Origin: Streptomyces sp. S3(2020)
GTDB taxonomy: Bacteria; Actinomycetota; Actinomycetes; Streptomycetales; Streptomycetaceae
Assembly (NCBI RefSeq): GCF_013044505.1
Contig: NZ_JABERD010000077.1
Span: forward strand, 1-41,772
Direction: 5' to 3'
DNA length: 41,772 bases
Shown here: positions 8,607-16,999 of the stretch, piece after piece
Position numbering within the stretch: the stretch's first letter is position 1
Layout: each line of letters starts with the position of its first letter
Position numbers and translations under genes: made by a program
Notes under the pieces: model-generated
What the model was told of the DNA's origin: nothing
The model's input: the letters and a program-made list of their open reading frames with translations, nothing else
Databases searched by the model: none

Positions 8607-9712
8607 CAGACCTGTTCATCGCGGCGGGCGGGGGCGGAGACCCGATCGGGACCGCGATCACCGCCATCGCCATGAGCCCGCTGCTCACGACTGCCGGGCC
8701 GGGCGGGGCGCACGGGACCGGCGGCCCGGACCTACCCGTGATCGCCACCTACTCCTGGGAGCGCCCGGAGGTCGACCCGACTCCCGGCCCCCTCGGCGTA
8801 CGGGACTTCACCGGACTCCTCGACCGTCCCGAAGGACACGTCCTGACTCCCGCCGCGCGGGCGGTCGCCCCGGCCGGCTCCACCCTCCCCCGGCTCGCCG
8901 CGGACCTGCCGGTACGGCTCGTGCTCCTCGACCCGTACGAGGGGCTCGCCGGTCTGGCGGCGCGGATCCGTCGGCTGGCCGAGGCCTGCGGCCCCGGCCG
9001 GGTGCGGATCGTCGACGTCGGCGGCGACATCCTCACCCACGGCGACGAGGACACGCTGTGCAGCCCGCTGGTCGACGCTCTGGTACTCGCCGCGTGCACC
9101 CTCGCCGAAGTCGACGCCACCGTGCACATCGCCGGCCCCGGGACCGACGGGGAGATCCCCCAGGACGTCCTTCTGGACCGCCTGGACCGCCTGGCGGGCC
9201 CGGACGACCGGTTCGCACCGACTCCCCTACACGTGCAGGCGGCCACCCGCGCCCTGGCCTGGCATCCGTCCGAGGCATCGGCCCTGTTCGCCGCGGCCGT
9301 CCATGGAGTGCGCGGCACCGTACGGACCGTGGGGCGGGCGATCCCGCTCACCGACACCTCCGCGTACGTCCTGAACACGGGCCTGGAAGCCGCCGTGGCG
9401 GAGAACCCGGTGGCGCGGGCCCTGCTGGAGTTGCGTCCCAGAACCGTGGACGAGGCGGCCGACCTCTCGGCGCAGCTCACGGGCATCCACGAGATCGCCC
9501 GCGAACGCCGCCCCACCGTGCCGCCCACCCCTTCGGCGGCACCGTTCCCGGCCGACGCGCACCAGGCACGGGAGCGGATACGGGCACAGGCCGGCGACGC
9601 GAGCCACGTGACGTCCCGCTTCGCCACCCGGGCACTGGGCCTGCCCTGGCAACGCATCCCCGAGGTACGCACCCTGCTCGACGACGAGGGGCCCGTCCAC
9701 GCCCTGCACTGA
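8603..9712 (+). CDS. DUF1152 family protein
   Basis: A 369-residue protein whose N-terminus, LFIAAGGGGDPIGTA, matches the glycine-rich start of the DUF1152 family, known mainly from archaea and scattered actinobacteria and without assigned chemistry. Other visible features are RVRIVDVGGDILTHGDEDT (about residue 135) and SPLVDALVLAACTLAE, both polar-plus-glycine loops that could bind a nucleotide or phosphate. The GTG start overlaps the radical SAM stop as GTGA, so the two are translationally coupled and probably act in the same step. Family assignment is from memory of the N-terminal motif; function is unknown. Confidence 0.75.
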   Translation: MTDLFIAAGGGGDPIGTAITAIAMSPLLTTAGPGGAHGTGGPDLPVIATYSWERPEVDPTPGPLGVRDFTGLLDRPEGHVLTPAARAVAPAGSTLPRLAADLPVRLVLLDPYEGLAGLAARIRRLAEACGPGRVRIVDVGGDILTHGDEDTLCSPLVDALVLAACTLAEVDATVHIAGPGTDGEIPQDVLLDRLDRLAGPDDRFAPTPLHVQAATRALAWHPSEASALFAAAVHGVRGTVRTVGRAIPLTDTSAYVLNTGLEAAVAENPVARALLELRPRTVDEAADLSAQLTGIHEIARERRPTVPPTPSAAPFPADAHQARERIRAQAGDASHVTSRFATRALGLPWQRIPEVRTLLDDEGPVHALH

Positions 9713-9766
9713 CCGACCACGAGTATCCGGCGCGTCCGCGCCCGGTGAAGGCCGGACATGCCTTGG

Positions 9767-10189
9767 TCAGCGCGGTGCCGCCGTGCTGTTCCTGACGGCC
9801 AGGCCGGTCGGGACGAGGTCGGTGCCGGGGCTGGGGCCGCCGTGGGTGCGGATCTGGCTCAGGACACCCTGGACCCAGCGGCGGCCCGCCTCGGCGAAGT
9901 CCTGGTGGACGGTGGTGAGGGGCGGGACGACGAAGAACGCGGCGTCGGGGATGTCGTCGAAGCCGACCACGCTGACGTCCTCGGGAACGGACCGGCCGCG
10001 TTCGCGGAAGGCGCGCAGCAGGCCCGGCGCCATCTGGTCGTTGGCGGTGAACATGGCGGTGCAGCCGCGCTGTTCGGCGAGCGCGAGGCCGGCCGCGCAG
10101 CCGGACTCGGCCGTCCAGTCGCCGTGCAGGGGTGGCGGCACCGGGCGTCCGGCCTCCTCAGTGGGTGTTCTGCGCGCCTTCGTCTGATG
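9767..10189 (-). pseudogene. LacI-family regulator, C-terminal fragment
   Basis: The frame encodes only the last 140 or so residues of a LacI-type sugar-binding domain: EEAGRPVPPPLHGDWTAESG, then FTANDQMAPGLLRAFRERGR, SVPEDVSVVGFDDIPDAAFF and VPPLTTVHQDFAEAGR, all standard positions of this fold. The DNA-binding HTH domain and the first half of the effector domain are missing. The frame hits a stop at about 10190, exactly where the transposase-linked winged-helix gene ends. The simplest reading is that insertion of the neighbouring IS-derived segment, with a deletion, destroyed the gene. No regulated sugar operon remains beside it. Confidence 0.85.
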
Positions 10190-10606
10190 TCAGATTGAGC
10201 CGGTCTCTGAGGTGGTCGGTGCCGGCGGGGTGAGGGTGAACAGGGCGGGCTCGACTTCGGCGAGGATGCCGCGGTTGACCAGGCGTTCCAGCTTGGCGCG
10301 GGTGCCCTCGGTGTGCCGCGACTCGATGCCGAGGGTGTGACAGACCTCCCGGGCGCGCAGCCCGTCCCGGTTCCGCTCGAAGAGGGCGAGGATCTCGCGG
10401 TAGCCGGGCGGCAGCGGCTCGGGCGGTGGGGTGCCGTCCTCGGCAGCCAGTTCCAGCACGGTCTCGCGGGTGGTCTCCAGCCGTTCCAGGGTGCGCTCGG
10501 CGGCGGTGAGTTGCCCGGTGCGTTCGGCGATCCGCTCGCGCAGCTTCTCGGCGGTTTCAGGCACCAGCCGCTGCCGGGCCTCGATCTTGTCGAGGAGCTC
10601 TCTCAC
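10190..10606 (-). CDS. Coiled-coil plus winged-helix protein coupled to IS5 transposase
   Basis: A 138-residue protein with a heptad-like charged N-terminus (DKIEARQRLVPETAEKLR, then AERTLERLETTRETVLELA) and a C-terminal winged-helix segment (REVCHTLGIESRHTEGTRAK, LERLVNRGILAEVEPALF). The GTG at 10606 overlaps the stop of the transposase remnant as GTGA, with GGGAG upstream, so it was translated with the transposase. A protein of the same size and layout lies at 27362-27829, again directly after a transposase remnant of another family. It could be an accessory DNA-binding protein of the element, or a host gene repeatedly hit by insertions. I know no assigned function for it. Confidence 0.6.
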   Translation of the reverse strand: MRELLDKIEARQRLVPETAEKLRERIAERTGQLTAAERTLERLETTRETVLELAAEDGTPPPEPLPPGYREILALFERNRDGLRAREVCHTLGIESRHTEGTRAKLERLVNRGILAEVEPALFTLTPPAPTTSETGSI

Positions 10607-11285
10607 CGCCCGCTCCCGCTCGCCTGGGATGCATCGCGCCAGGTCGGGGTGGCGGTGGGGCTGAGGCGGCGGAGCATGACGTCGGCCATGGACCAGTGGA
10701 TCATCACCACCGAGCCGGCCGGCCGGGTCTCGTAGTCCCGTGCGAGTCTGCGGTGCACAAGGAGGGTGCCGAACGTCTGCTCCACCACCCACCGCTCGGG
10801 TTCCGGGGGTGAACTCTCTGGCCCCGGGATCGCGTTGGACGATCTCCACATCGATGCCGAGGCGGGCACCGTGCTCGACCACGGCCTCCTTGAACCCGGC
10901 ATCCACCCCGCTCTTGGTCACCGTGGGTGCGGTGGCGGCGACCTTGTCCAGCAGGGCGATGCCGATCACGTTGTCGTGCACACTCGCGGCGACCACGACC
11001 ACGGTGATGATCAGACCGAGCACATCGGTGGTGATGCCCCGCTTGCGGCCCGGGCTCTTCTTGCCGGGATCCAGCCCGGTCGTGTCCTTGGGCGCATTCA
11101 CCGAGGCCCGTACCGTCTGCGAGTCCAGGACGACGGCGCTGGGGTCCTCGTGTCGCTTGCGCATCTCGCGGGCCTGCCGGCGCAGCAGGTCGTGGACGGT
11201 CTCCGCGGTGCCGTCGTCCCGCCACTTGGCGAAGTAGTAGTACGGCGAAGTCCTGACCGCGCTCTTCGGCGGCAGAGTGCAACCC
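10603..11285 (-). pseudogene. IS5-family transposase, frameshifted and truncated
   Basis: The DDE transposase is recognisable from YYYFAKWRDDGTAETVHDLL, SAVVLDSQTVRASV (first catalytic Asp), GKKSPGRKRGITTDVLGLI, TKSGVDAGFKEAVVEHGARLG (second Asp) and ERWVVEQTFGTLLVHRRLAR (catalytic Glu). The last motif is in a different frame from the rest: a run of five C near 10812 carries one extra base. The N-terminal 40 or so residues are replaced by unrelated sequence upstream of about 11285. No clear terminal inverted repeats were found. The element is not autonomous. Confidence 0.85.
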
Positions 11286-11363
11286 GTCGCTGACCTGCGA
11301 TGGAATCCGATCGTTATCGGCGATCTGACCTGAGAACCCGCTGATCAACATAGGTTCACGGCC

Positions 11364-12104
11364 ATGGACAGCCCCCAGCAGAAACCCATCAGCGAGCCCG
11401 AGGCCATCGCCGGCTTCCCCGAGCCGCCGGCCCCGGACGCCGCAGACGGCGAAGCCCCCACGGCACACGGCAGGTCCCGGTTCAAGACCTGGGGATGGGG
11501 CGGGCTGGCAGGCGCCGTGGCAGCGTCGGTCGTGTGGGGCTCGGGGCTCTATGCGGTCGACGCCGCCGGCACACCGGACACAGTGGTCGGATATCGCGTG
11601 ACAGACAAGCTGTGCGACAAGACCCTCTGGCCGGGACTGAGCAGCCGGTTCACCAAGACCCCCAACTGGCAGTCCTCGGTGACGAAGCACCCCGCCATGG
11701 ACACGGCGGACTGCTTCGGCGAGCTGCAACCCCTCGGAAAAGGCGCCCACGGCGCTCAGCTCGAGCTTTCAGTCGTCCTGCACAAGCAGACCGACCTGAC
11801 GGCCGAGTTCGAGGCCCGGCGGGCAGGCACCATGAAGCGGTTCGCGGCAGGCGGCGGTGGCGGAGCGATTGAGGTCCACCGTGTTCCCGGCCTCGCGGAC
11901 CACGCCTATCTGGTGACGAACGACTTCGGTGGCGGCACGCACTGGATGCAGCTGAACGTGCTCGACGCCAGAGCCGAGTTCACGCTGGGGGTGTCCACCC
12001 GGAGTTTCGGGGACCTGTACCCGGCCCCCACTCCCACAGAACTCGAACCACTCCTGATCAAGGACCTCAAAGACCTCATGCACAGCCTCAGGAAGAGCGG
12101 CTGA
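11364..12104 (+). CDS. Membrane-anchored hypothetical protein
   Basis: A 246-residue protein starting MDSPQQKPISEPEA. A proline/acid-rich cytoplasmic tail (residues 1-45) is followed by one hydrophobic segment (GGLAGAVAASVVWGSGLYAV, about 47-66) and an extracytoplasmic domain of about 180 residues with two cysteines (LCDKTLW and DCFGELQ) that could pair. This layout is common for streptomycete surface proteins of unknown role. It stands alone between the IS5 remnant and a convergent small gene. I do not recognise a family. Confidence 0.7.
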   Translation: MDSPQQKPISEPEAIAGFPEPPAPDAADGEAPTAHGRSRFKTWGWGGLAGAVAASVVWGSGLYAVDAAGTPDTVVGYRVTDKLCDKTLWPGLSSRFTKTPNWQSSVTKHPAMDTADCFGELQPLGKGAHGAQLELSVVLHKQTDLTAEFEARRAGTMKRFAAGGGGGAIEVHRVPGLADHAYLVTNDFGGGTHWMQLNVLDARAEFTLGVSTRSFGDLYPAPTPTELEPLLIKDLKDLMHSLRKSG

Positions 12105-12149
12105 AACCCACAGCCCGGACATCCGGAGAACCCGAACAGTGCGACCACA

Positions 12150-12449
12150 TCACGCCTCGTCCGGGTATCCCCACTCCACATCGATGTGAGCCTCGGGCGC
12201 CGTGGCACGGATCGACCGGGTCACGTCCGACTCGAACTGCTCGGACCACTTTGCGAACCCGCTGATGATGATCGGCCCGTTTTCGCTGCTCGTCAGGACC
12301 TTGGGCGGGTCATGAAAAACGCCCACGTACATCCACGAGTCGATCCCGTGCTCCTTGAAAACCTCTTCCACCGTCACCCCCACCGCGTCGGCTTCCTCGG
12401 CGGAGGCAAGCTTCGTGATGTCCAGGTAGAGATGGATGTTCACAGACAT
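12150..12449 (-). CDS. Small hypothetical protein
   Basis: A 99-residue protein, MSVNIHLYLDITKLASAEEA to DVEWGYPDEA, with alternating beta-strand and helix character and no signal peptide or membrane segment. It is convergent with the membrane protein gene and has no operon partner. Codon use and third-position GC are normal for the window. The IIISGFAKWSEQFESDVTRSI segment suggests a compact ferredoxin-like alpha/beta fold of the kind seen in small single-domain immunity or binding proteins, but I cannot name a family. Confidence 0.65.
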   Translation of the reverse strand: MSVNIHLYLDITKLASAEEADAVGVTVEEVFKEHGIDSWMYVGVFHDPPKVLTSSENGPIIISGFAKWSEQFESDVTRSIRATAPEAHIDVEWGYPDEA

Positions 12450-12712
12450 GCGCCCACCCTAGCCTCAACCTGACGACGGCCCGTCACACCCAGCGGTAAG
12501 CATCGGGGAGGCGTCCGGCGGTGGTCGCGCCGAGCATGCGTGACGTTCGCGCAGCACGTCCTCGTCGGTCGGATCTGAGCACACGCCGGCAAACGACGTC
12601 CGCTGGGGCTTGGACGTGCCACACCCCGCACCGCAGTTCACGGACCCGCCTGCGCTCGTCCAGGTGTCTTGCCAGGAGCACGGATCGCGCAGCTCCCGGG
12701 TGAGGCCGGCCT

Positions 12713-13433
12713 CTACTGTTGTGTCTGCCCGTGGTGGCGGGTGAGAGCCTGCCAGCGCCGTTCGAAGTCGTCGGCCTGGCCGGCGATGTAGGCGGCGGTG
12801 AGGGGCCGGTTGTGCCGATGCCGCCGGGGACCTGTGCCAGGGCCGTCTCGGCGCTAGCGCGCAGGGAGACGGGCTGGACGGCGAGGAGGGCGGCGAGATT
12901 CTCGAACTCCTCCGGGTGCTTGGGCAGGGCGACGATCGTGGAGTTCGCACCTAGGCAGCGGGAGAGGTGTGCGATGCGGGAGTTGTCGGTGCCCAGGCGT
13001 TCGCCTCCGTAGCGGGTGGAGCCTATGACGTCGCGGTACTCGAACTGGCCGATGCCGACCATGCCGCCGTTGGCGGCGGAGCTGTTGCCGTGGTTGCGCA
13101 GGTCGTAGGCGAGGACGTTGTAGCCGGCGTCGTGGAGGTTTTGCAGTCGGGCAGGAAGTTGATCTCGAAGTCGGCGAAGGGGGTGGCGTACTGGGGCAGG
13201 TGCCCGGGGTAGCCGTACCGGTTGGCCGGCATGGGGTGGTTGGCGATGACGAGCTTGTCGGAGTCGGCTGGGATGAACCAGCCTTCCAGCGGGGTGCAGT
13301 CCTGCGAGGGGAAGGTGACGTCCTCGTAGGCGAGGCCGTACTCGTCGGGCCGACGCAGGACCGGGACGCGCCGGGTGAAGGCGAATCCCTGGGCCAGGGT
13401 CGAGGCGATCGTCTCGGGCGAGGGCGTGCTCAC
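12713..13433 (-). pseudogene. Alpha/beta hydrolase with two frameshifts
   Basis: Three consecutive frames join into one alpha/beta hydrolase. The first runs from a GTG at 13433 (GGAG 6 bases upstream) to INFLPD; the second resumes at LQNLHDAGYNVLAYDLRNHG and contains the nucleophile region SRCLGANS; the third resumes at RPLTAAYIAGQADDFERRW and ends HHGQTQQ at a TAG. Each junction is explained by one missing base, near 13146 (C) and near 12810 (A). It lies 91 bases downstream of an intact hydrolase gene in the same orientation and was probably part of that operon. Recent decay or sequencing error are both possible; the protein similarity on each side is intact. Confidence 0.8.
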
Positions 13434-13524
13434 GGGTGACTCCATGTCAGGGGCGCTGGGGTGGGCGAGAGGGCGTGGTTCCCTCTCGCCCGGAGGGTGT
13501 GCGTGCGGGGACGGCCCGATGCGC

Positions 13525-14454
13525 TCAGAGGTGCTTGGTGAAGAAGGGGATGAGCGCGTCGAGGGCTGGCTGGACGGCCTCGGGCTTGTCGTAGACGTAG
13601 TGGGAGACGTCGGGGATGATGAGCAGCTCCTTGTCCTTGGAGGCGGCGAGGTCGAAGACCGTGTGCGCGTCGCGGTAGGCGCCGAACTCTCCCGGCTTGT
13701 TGCCGACGATGAGCAGCAGCGGCTGGGTGAGGAGCTTGTCCGCGAGGTGGTAGGCGTCGAAGCCGACGGTGGGGGCGAGAGAGGAGAACAGCCACAGGTT
13801 GGTGCCGTGGGGGTGTGCTCCGCGCGGGGTCTTGTAGTACTCGGTGGCCTCGGCGACGTCGATGTGCAGCGGGGGCACGAGGCCGAGCTCGTTGGCCTTG
13901 TCGACCGAGGGGGGCAGGGAGCTGTCCAGGCGTCGCTCGCCGCCGCGGGCCTCTGCGGTGCGCTGGGCTGCAATGGCCTCCAGGGTGGTGATGGCGGCGT
14001 CGGCGGACATGTCGCCCTGGCGCAGGAGCCGGCCGAGGTTGACTCCGGTCACGGTCGCGACGGCCTTGAAACGGCGCTCGGTCATCGCGGCGGACCAGGT
14101 GTAGCCGCCGCCGGCGCACATGCCGAACACGCCGATGCGGTCCTCGTCGACGGAGTCGAGGGTGACAAGGTAGTCGGCGGCGCAGCGGAAGTCCTCCACA
14201 CGCCATGTCGCGTCTTCCAGCTGGCGCGGCTCGCCGCTGCTGCCGGCCTGGAACCCGGCGTCGAAGGCGAGGACGACGAAGCCGGCTTCGGCCAGCGCCT
14301 TGCCGTAGACGGAGCCGGAGGTCTGCTCCTTGCAGCTGCCGACGGGGTGGGCGCTGACGATGGCCGGGTACTTGCGGACCGGGTCGAAGCCAGGCGGGAA
14401 GTGGATGTCGGCGGCGACGTCGATGTGCTTGTTCTTGAAGGTCACGGTTTCCAC
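13525..14454 (-). CDS. Alpha/beta hydrolase with Cys nucleophile
   Basis: A 309-residue hydrolase of the dienelactone-hydrolase-like group. The nucleophile elbow is GMCAGGG, giving Cys 113 in place of serine. The oxyanion region SAHPVGSCKEQ lies near residue 35, and the acid/histidine part is LLIVGNKPGEFG followed by IPDVSHYVYDKPEAV with the probable catalytic His. The GTG start at 14454 has AGGAGG eight bases upstream. Upstream at 14591-14609 is one copy of a box shared with the reductase and the MmyB regulator. The substrate is unknown; the neighbourhood suggests detoxification or breakdown of a small lactone or ester under control of the MmyB-type regulator. Confidence 0.85.
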   Translation of the reverse strand: METVTFKNKHIDVAADIHFPPGFDPVRKYPAIVSAHPVGSCKEQTSGSVYGKALAEAGFVVLAFDAGFQAGSSGEPRQLEDATWRVEDFRCAADYLVTLDSVDEDRIGVFGMCAGGGYTWSAAMTERRFKAVATVTGVNLGRLLRQGDMSADAAITTLEAIAAQRTAEARGGERRLDSSLPPSVDKANELGLVPPLHIDVAEATEYYKTPRGAHPHGTNLWLFSSLAPTVGFDAYHLADKLLTQPLLLIVGNKPGEFGAYRDAHTVFDLAASKDKELLIIPDVSHYVYDKPEAVQPALDALIPFFTKHL

Positions 14455-14590
14455 GGCTCACGCCTCCTGAGGGAAATGCTGTGTGTTCGGGAGAAGAGCC
14501 GGTTCCGGCGCTGTGAGCGGGGTTCCGGCTTGCCACCTGTGGCGGGGCTGCGATGTTTCAACCGTTTCATGGCGATTGGCCGGTGTGGAG

Positions 14591-14609
14591 GGTAGGGATC
14601 TCTACCCCC
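14591..14609. promoter_or_regulatory. MmyB-linked box, copy 1
   Basis: GGTAGGGATCTCTACCCCC, with the near-palindrome GTAGGGATCTCTAC centred on GATC. It lies about 137 bases upstream of the Cys-type hydrolase start. The same pattern occurs at 15430 and 15539, giving a consensus GTARNRATCYCTACCCC. Confidence 0.6.
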
Positions 14610-14721
14610 TCGTCGGGGCTGCTCGGCCTTTCGAGGACCGGGGAGCGCGGTGCCGCGCACGGGGCCGATGGCGGCGGCGTGCTGGTGGGGTTCGGCAAGG
14701 CGTACGCCGCCCGGCGCGCGG

Positions 14722-15357
14722 TCAGTCGAAGACGGGGCGGTCGCCTTCGGTGCCCGGCTTGTTCACGCCGACGTCGGCGCCTACCCACCGCGAGGGGTCC
14801 TTGATGATATCGACCGCAAGGGCCGCGACGGACTTCCGCGAGACGGTGGTTCCGCGGAACGGCTCGCCACGCGTGGTGACCTCGTAGTCGATCTCGTCCT
14901 TGTCCGAGAGCCATGCCGGACGCAGGATCGTGTAGTCGAGGCCGGAGGTGGTGATCGTGTCGGCCGCCGCCCGGTAGGTACGCAGCGTGCCGGTTCCGAT
15001 CGTCTGCGTGTTCCAGCGGCCGAAGGCTCCGGGTACCTCGTCGTAGATGCCCAGGGCTGTGACGAACACCAGCCGCCGCACACTGGCGGCGCCCATCGCA
15101 GCCACGATCGCCCGGGCCTGTTCGTCGAGGTCACCGGCCAGGTTCGCGTAGACGACGTCCTGTCCCTGGAGCGCCTGCCCGAGCACCTCGGGGTCCCGAA
15201 CGCCGCCCTCGACCACCCGCGCGCCCGGCGGCACGTCCGGCAGACGAGTCTGCTCGCGCGTCAGAAGGGTGAGCTCCACGTCCTCGCGCCCGAGCATGTC
15301 CACCGCCCACCGGGCGATCCGCCCGCCGGCGCCGAGGACCAAAACATTGACGGTCAT
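14722..15357 (-). CDS. NAD(P)-binding oxidoreductase (NmrA/SDR-like)
   Basis: A 211-residue atypical short-chain-dehydrogenase/NAD(P)H-binding protein. The cofactor loop is VLVLGAGGRIARWAVDML (GxGGxIxR, residues 5-20). It is followed by the Asp/Gly-rich VVEGGVRDPEVLGQALQGQD, VVYANLAGDLDEQARAIVAA, the RLVFVTALGIYDE strand, and LDYTILRPAWLSD, typical of this reductase family. The ATG at 15357 has AGGGAG upstream; longer frames add no family sequence. It is divergent from the MmyB regulator gene, and the intervening 240 bases carry two of the shared boxes. It likely reduces a quinone, ketone or flavin substrate in the same module as the hydrolases. Confidence 0.85.
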   Translation of the reverse strand: MTVNVLVLGAGGRIARWAVDMLGREDVELTLLTREQTRLPDVPPGARVVEGGVRDPEVLGQALQGQDVVYANLAGDLDEQARAIVAAMGAASVRRLVFVTALGIYDEVPGAFGRWNTQTIGTGTLRTYRAAADTITTSGLDYTILRPAWLSDKDEIDYEVTTRGEPFRGTTVSRKSVAALAVDIIKDPSRWVGADVGVNKPGTEGDRPVFD

Positions 15358-15429
15358 GAGCGCGCACTCCCTGCTGCAGATGAACACCCCCATTCCGGAC
15401 GATGCCAGAGACCGGTGAAGGGGAGCAGA

Positions 15430-15447
15430 GTAGAAATCCCTACCCCC
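15430..15447. promoter_or_regulatory. MmyB-linked box, copy 2
   Basis: GTAGAAATCCCTACCCCC, 73 bases upstream of the NAD(P)-binding oxidoreductase start and in the divergent promoter region shared with the MmyB regulator. Confidence 0.6.
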
Positions 15448-15538
15448 ATCCCGACATGCCCGTCTCCCCTGCGGGCCGTAAGATTCTGCGGCCAGGCAGC
15501 CCACCTGGTGTACGGGGCGGCCCGGGCCCCGCAGCGGG

Positions 15539-15555
15539 GTAATGATCCCTACCCC
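15539..15555. promoter_or_regulatory. MmyB-linked box, copy 3
   Basis: GTAATGATCCCTACCCC, 45 bases upstream of the regulator's own ATG, where it would overlap or adjoin the core promoter and allow autoregulation. Confidence 0.6.
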
Positions 15556-15599
15556 TCTTCGTCCGGTCCGGTGCCGGGACGCGGCAGTACGGTGGAGCC

Positions 15600-16544
15600 A
15601 TGGCCAAGGAAGCGAACCGCACAGAGCTGGGCCAGTTCCTCAAGGCACGGCGTGCAGAGCTGATACCCGCGGACCTCGGCCTGGCTACGAACGGCGAGCA
15701 CCGGCGCGTCCCCGGACTGCGCCGCGAAGAGGTCGCCCAGCTGACATCGATCAGCGTCCAGTACTACACACGCCTGGAACAGGGCCGGCTCCAGGCTTCC
15801 GCACCGGTCCTCGTCGCCCTCGCCGACGTGCTGCGCTTGGACGACGACCAGCAGACCTACCTCCTCGAACTCGCCGGGAAGGAAGCCCACCGCCGCCGAC
15901 GGCCGCAAGTACAGGAAGTACGGCCCCAGACCCGACGCCTGCTCGACGCTATCGGCGCGCCCGCGATCGTCCTGGGACGCCGCATGGACATCCTGGCCTG
16001 GAACCCGCTCGCCGCAGCGCTCCTCACCGACTTCTCCCAGCTCCCCGACAAGCAGCGCAACTACGCCCGTCTGGTCTTCTCCGACTCGGAAATGCGACAG
16101 CGCTACGCGAACTGGGAAAAGGTGGCTCCAGACTGCGTCGCCTTCCTGCGCATGGAAGCAGCCCGCCACCCGGATGACCCGCGCCTGAGCGAACTGGTCG
16201 GCGAGCTGGCGATCAAGGACCCCCACTTCAGGCAGTGGTGGGCCGCCCACAACCTCGCCGCCCAGACCACGGGCGTCAAGACACTCCGCCACCCACTCGT
16301 CGGCGAACTCACCCTCGACTGGGAGACACTCGCCGTCGCCACCGACCCCGACCAGCAACTCGTCGTCTGGACAGCCGCACCCGGCACTGCCAGCCACGAC
16401 GGCCTGGCCTTCCTGGCCTCATGGGTGACCGCGCACCCGTCCACCACCGCCGACAACGCCCCCGCCACCGGCACACCGGCACGAACCCACGCCGACGCCC
16501 AGCCCGCACCCCCTCCGCCTTCTACGGGACCGGCTCGTAGCTGA
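15600..16544 (+). CDS. XRE regulator with MmyB-like ligand domain
   Basis: A 314-residue regulator. The N-terminal XRE helix-turn-helix shows LGQFLKARRAELIPADLGL, RRVPGLRREEVAQLTSISVQ and YYTRLEQGR, the hallmark of the MmyB/SCO4944-like group. The C-terminal MmyB LBD (from about residue 105) has RLLDAIGAPAIVLGRRMDIL, AWNPLAAALLTDF and DWETLAVATDPDQQLVVWTA. Members of this family bind small hydrophobic ligands in a PAS-like pocket and usually control a divergent oxidoreductase. That is the arrangement here: the NAD(P)-binding reductase is divergent and three copies of one box mark this module. The ATG at 15600 has GGTGGAG upstream. The last 40 residues are low-complexity Pro/Thr/Ala. Confidence 0.9.
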   Translation: MAKEANRTELGQFLKARRAELIPADLGLATNGEHRRVPGLRREEVAQLTSISVQYYTRLEQGRLQASAPVLVALADVLRLDDDQQTYLLELAGKEAHRRRRPQVQEVRPQTRRLLDAIGAPAIVLGRRMDILAWNPLAAALLTDFSQLPDKQRNYARLVFSDSEMRQRYANWEKVAPDCVAFLRMEAARHPDDPRLSELVGELAIKDPHFRQWWAAHNLAAQTTGVKTLRHPLVGELTLDWETLAVATDPDQQLVVWTAAPGTASHDGLAFLASWVTAHPSTTADNAPATGTPARTHADAQPAPPPPSTGPARS

Positions 16545-16846
16545 CCACGATGGTGGGGCAGTCCTCGGCGAGATCGAGAAGGACATGCAACTCGCCGAAG
16601 TGCAACCGCCCCCCGTGCGGCACCACGGGCTCGCCGTCCAGCACGAGCGCCTCGCCCAGCTCGGCCGCCGCCGTGGCGACGTCGGAAAGAGCCCCGGTGA
16701 GGTCCCCGCCCTGGCGGCACTGGACCATGACCAGTCCAGGACACGCGAAGAGGATGGCCCTGAAGCCGTCCGGCTTGGCCTCCATGATCAGTTGTCCTGA
16801 CAGCGCCCCGTCCGAGGGCGCTCACGGCGAGCATCGGCTGAGCAAG
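16522..16846 (-). pseudogene. ATP-dependent DNA ligase fragment
   Basis: The frame contains MEAKPDGFRAILF, the nucleotidyl-lysine motif KxDG of ATP-dependent ligases, followed by CRQGGDLTGALSDVATAAAE and LVLDGEPVV, the next two ligase motifs in correct order. Upstream, in a different frame, LAQPMLAVS matches the ligase N-terminus, so there is a one-base frameshift near 16820. Only about 110 residues remain of the adenylation domain, and the catalytic core, OB-fold and any polymerase or nuclease domain are missing. It overlaps the 3' end of the MmyB regulator. Probably a relic of a LigC/LigD-type repair ligase. Confidence 0.8.
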
Positions 16847-16999
16847 CGTTGACCGACACCTCTGGCCCGGCGAGGGCACTCATCGCGATCATGGCTGGCG
16901 GGAGAGGGCTCGCTGCACCAGGTCCTGGAGCGTGTCCTGCTCCTGCTGGGTCAGCGTCAAAAAGGGGTTCCTCGGACAGGAATTTCAGCCGCGGTCCGC

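Noticed and set aside
7370..9712. A 780-codon plus-strand frame before the DUF1152 gene
   Set aside because: The first 400 codons are a shadow of the radical SAM gene; the real start is the GTG at 8603 overlapping its stop.
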